In this document: in pieces, positions 61,894 to 64,000 of the stretch | How positions within the stretch are numbered: position 1 is the first letter of the stretch | Layout of the letters: each line of letters begins with the position of its first letter | Source: Bernardetia sp. MNP-M8 | GTDB lineage: Bacteria > Bacteroidota > Bacteroidia > Cytophagales > Bernardetiaceae | Assembly: GCF_037126285.1 (NCBI RefSeq) | Contig: NZ_CP147012.1 | Coordinates: 4,238,676 to 4,302,675, forward strand | Reading direction: 5' to 3' | Length of the DNA: 64,000 nucleotides | Translations under genes and position numbers: made by a program | Notes under the pieces: model-generated | What the model was told of the DNA's origin: nothing | What the model saw: only the letters and a program-made list of their open reading frames with translations | Databases searched by the model: none

Positions 61894-64000
61894 TTATTGA
61901 ATAATCAGTTGTTTTGTATATACTTTTCCTTGAGAAACAATCTGTACTACATAAACACCTGCACTTATTTTTGGAAGTGTAATAGTAGTAGTTTTTTCGT
62001 TTCTAGAAATTTCTTTACTGTAAATTGTTCTACCAAGTGCATCTACCAAAACAAGATTTGTCTTTTGGTTAGTAGTTGTAGCAAACTCTACTTTAAACGA
62101 ACCATTATTTGGATTTGGATAGACAGTAAATATTTTAGCAGATTCTTCTTCAATTCCAGTTTCTATATCGAAAGTAAATGCTTTTTCTTCGGTTTCAAAT
62201 TCACAGCCTGAAATATAAGTTACTTTTGCTTTGTAATTTCCACTTTCAGTTGGTTCAATCGTTTTTTGATTATTGAAACTAGCTACTTCAGTTCCATCTT
62301 TAAACCAAACTACTGAAACAATAGAATCAGAAGACGAAACACTAATCGTTTTGTCAAAAGAATTCTCTTTGTTTATTGTAATCGTTGCATTTGGAGCTTG
62401 TGTTTCTGTGATTTCTACTTCATTTGTTTCTACTTGACAACCTTCTGCTGTTGTAATTTCTACTTTGTAAGTTCCAATTTCAGAAGTTACTAAAGTAGAT
62501 GAATCATTTGAAATAGCTGTTTCATTTCTAAACCAATTGTAAGTAAAACCTGTGCTAGTTGTTACAGACAGCGTTGTTTCTTCACTTGAACAAATTTCTG
62601 TTTTATCAGCAGAAAGAACCACAACAGGCAAATCTGTAATTGTAACAGCAATACTCACGCTATCCAAACACGAAGGCTGACTTGCTGTTAGAGTATAATT
62701 TCCAGACTCTGAAACTGAAATTGATGTTCCTGTTCCTACATCTGTTCCATTTAAAGACCAAGTATACGTTACATTTGAGCTTGTATCTTGTGCATTTAAC
62801 ATTCCATTTCCACAGAAAGTAACTTCACTTCCTTGTTCTATTTTGGCAGTCGGAGCATCAACAAAAACCACTTTTGTAGCTTCAGAAACAGCAAAACAAC
62901 CGTCTCTTTCAATTCTTACAGTATAATTTCCTTCAAAAGAAACAACCAATGCTCTTGTATTTCCTACCTGAATATTATCTCTAAACCAAAGATAAGAAGC
63001 ATTTTCTACTTCATTAGCAGAAAGTGTAAAGATATTAGTACATGATTCAAACAAACTTCCTTGCTCAACAATTGCCTCAAAAACTTCTTTTATTGGAACA
63101 ACAACTTCTAATCGTTCACTTTCTAGGTTATTTATAATAACAGAAATATAAAAAGTAGTTGTATCATTCAAAGCAGGTGTTTGAATAGTTGCATTAGCTG
63201 TTTCAAAAAGTGGCGTTGTAGCATTTTGAGAAGCATAAACACGATAGATAGCTCCACTACTTCGTACTTCAATTGTGCCACTTTCTCCTTTACAAGCAGC
63301 TTCTAAAGAAAATAAAGTTGGCGTTGATGGAACGGTACGTACTTGAACAAAGTTAGTAGTCGCTGTATTATTTCCACAAATAGCCTTTATAGAATAGGTA
63401 TATTGTGTGCTTGAACTAACTAATGAATCAATAAATGATAATTGAGAAGAAACAATAGTTTCTAGTAACTGATTATTTCTCCAAATTTCATAATTGATAG
63501 CATTTGAATTTGCTGGAGTTGCCCAAGATAATTTTACTCTTGTTGCAGAAAGTGCTTCTGCTGTCAAATTAGTTGGCGACTGGCAATCTGCAATTGGTGG
63601 ATTTGAACCACCAGCAGGATCACAATTTGGCAAGACATCTAAAATAGTGTTTTTGACTGTATTCGTGATAATTGGTGCATTTGTATCAAAATAAATATAA
63701 GATTTATTTTCAATTCTTGATGTATCTGTATGTGCTGCAATTTCATCCAGTTCAAAAATAACATAGCCTTGACTAAGCTCTGGGCTAGAAGTGCTATCAG
63801 GCAGGTTAATATTATCAAAACGGAAATTGATAATATTATTATTTGCTGTTGTATCAACCACCATCGGATGGCTACTTCCAACAACTCTCAAAGAGCTTCT
63901 ATCCAACAAATTACTCAAAGAATCTACAATATTTACATTCAAAGCAGGTGCATTTCCTGTATTTTGGAAACGGATTGTATAAGTAAGAGGTAAATCAGAA
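61894..64000 (-). CDS. Giant secreted T9SS protein, C-terminal part
   Basis: The frame is open to the right edge, so only the last 702 codons or so are present; the TTG at 63942 is not the start. From the edge: a conserved-repeat (DUF11-like) domain (LPLTYTIRFQNTGNAPALNV...), typically stacked many times in such proteins; a fibronectin III domain (NLTAEALSATRVKLSWATP); a beta domain with IYRVYASQNATTPLFE; four or five Ig/PKD-like repeats with paired cysteines and the recurring FEGNYTVRIERDGC / ESGNYTLTASQPSC pattern; and a type A sorting domain (YPNPNNGSFKVEF ... GKVYTKQLIIQ). It is probably a surface or secreted adhesin-like protein. The repeats closely resemble those of the giant nuclease at 6.6-11.9 kb. 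Confidence 0.85.
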   Translation of the reverse strand, partial: SDLPLTYTIRFQNTGNAPALNVNIVDSLSNLLDRSSLRVVGSSHPMVVDTTANNNIINFRFDNINLPDSTSSPELSQGYVIFELDEIAAHTDTSRIENKSYIYFDTNAPIITNTVKNTILDVLPNCDPAGGSNPPIADCQSPTNLTAEALSATRVKLSWATPANSNAINYEIWRNNQLLETIVSSQLSFIDSLVSSSTQYTYSIKAICGNNTATTNFVQVRTVPSTPTLFSLEAACKGESGTIEVRSSGAIYRVYASQNATTPLFETANATIQTPALNDTTTFYISVIINNLESERLEVVVPIKEVFEAIVEQGSLFESCTNIFTLSANEVENASYLWFRDNIQVGNTRALVVSFEGNYTVRIERDGCFAVSEATKVVFVDAPTAKIEQGSEVTFCGNGMLNAQDTSSNVTYTWSLNGTDVGTGTSISVSESGNYTLTASQPSCLDSVSIAVTITDLPVVVLSADKTEICSSEETTLSVTTSTGFTYNWFRNETAISNDSSTLVTSEIGTYKVEITTAEGCQVETNEVEITETQAPNATITINKENSFDKTISVSSSDSIVSVVWFKDGTEVASFNNQKTIEPTESGNYKAKVTYISGCEFETEEKAFTFDIETGIEEESAKIFTVYPNPNNGSFKVEFATTTNQKTNLVLVDALGRTIYSKEISRNEKTTTITLPKISAGVYVVQIVSQGKVYTKQLIIQ

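Overview
The window looks like a chromosomal segment of a low-GC (roughly one third G+C by eye) member of the Bacteroidota, most likely a marine gliding Cytophagales-type bacterium (a Bernardetia/Flexibacter-like organism is my guess, not proven). The evidence is a GldH gliding lipoprotein, several proteins ending in type IX secretion (T9SS) sorting domains with YPNP motifs, lipoproteins with acidic residues after the lipobox cysteine, a RicT-type PSP1 protein, a split transketolase, few Shine-Dalgarno sites, and promoters of the Bacteroidota form TTTG-N19..21-TAnnTTTG.

Layout. 1-6.3 kb: end of a YfhO-like membrane protein, an amidase, and two lipoprotein genes (one resembling the zinc chaperone AztD) whose promoters are both overlapped by pairs of a 15-bp palindrome TGCAAy-N3-GTTGCA, followed by a THUMP-like methyltransferase. 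6.6-11.9 kb: a giant secreted lamin-tail/nuclease protein with a T9SS tail. 12-24.4 kb: housekeeping and redox genes (response regulator fused to a thioredoxin-reductase-like enzyme, aldehyde dehydrogenase, AhpD-like protein, RicT, CorA, RecQ, transketolase N-half). 24.5-34 kb: pyrophosphatase, a large secreted TPR-CHAT protein, VanW, YdcF and small exported proteins. 34-44.7 kb: MutS2, then a plus-strand run hisD, SpoIIE-type phosphatase, DusB, GldH, hisA, hisF and a DUF3891 protein. 44.7-45.07 kb: a short non-coding mobile-like element.

46.8-59.4 kb is the most unusual part. Five consecutive minus-strand genes each carry three SLH domains joined to a different cell-wall-active head: polysaccharide deacetylase, C39-like peptidase, M23 endopeptidase, SpoIID/LytB-like domain and PGRP-type amidase. 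The first two are predicted lipoproteins. The last three share a nearly identical module of about 485 residues (Ig-like plus concanavalin-like domain plus three SLH) and end in T9SS sorting domains. Together they look like a surface-displayed toolkit for modifying or cutting peptidoglycan, kept similar by recombination.

60.1-61.8 kb holds an intact insertion sequence with terminal inverted repeats and a 9-bp target duplication. Removing it restores a 72-codon reading frame that ends right at a terminator. The window closes with the 3' part of a second giant T9SS protein that shares its Ig-like repeat tail with the one at 6.6 kb. No tRNA, rRNA or CRISPR array was recognised.
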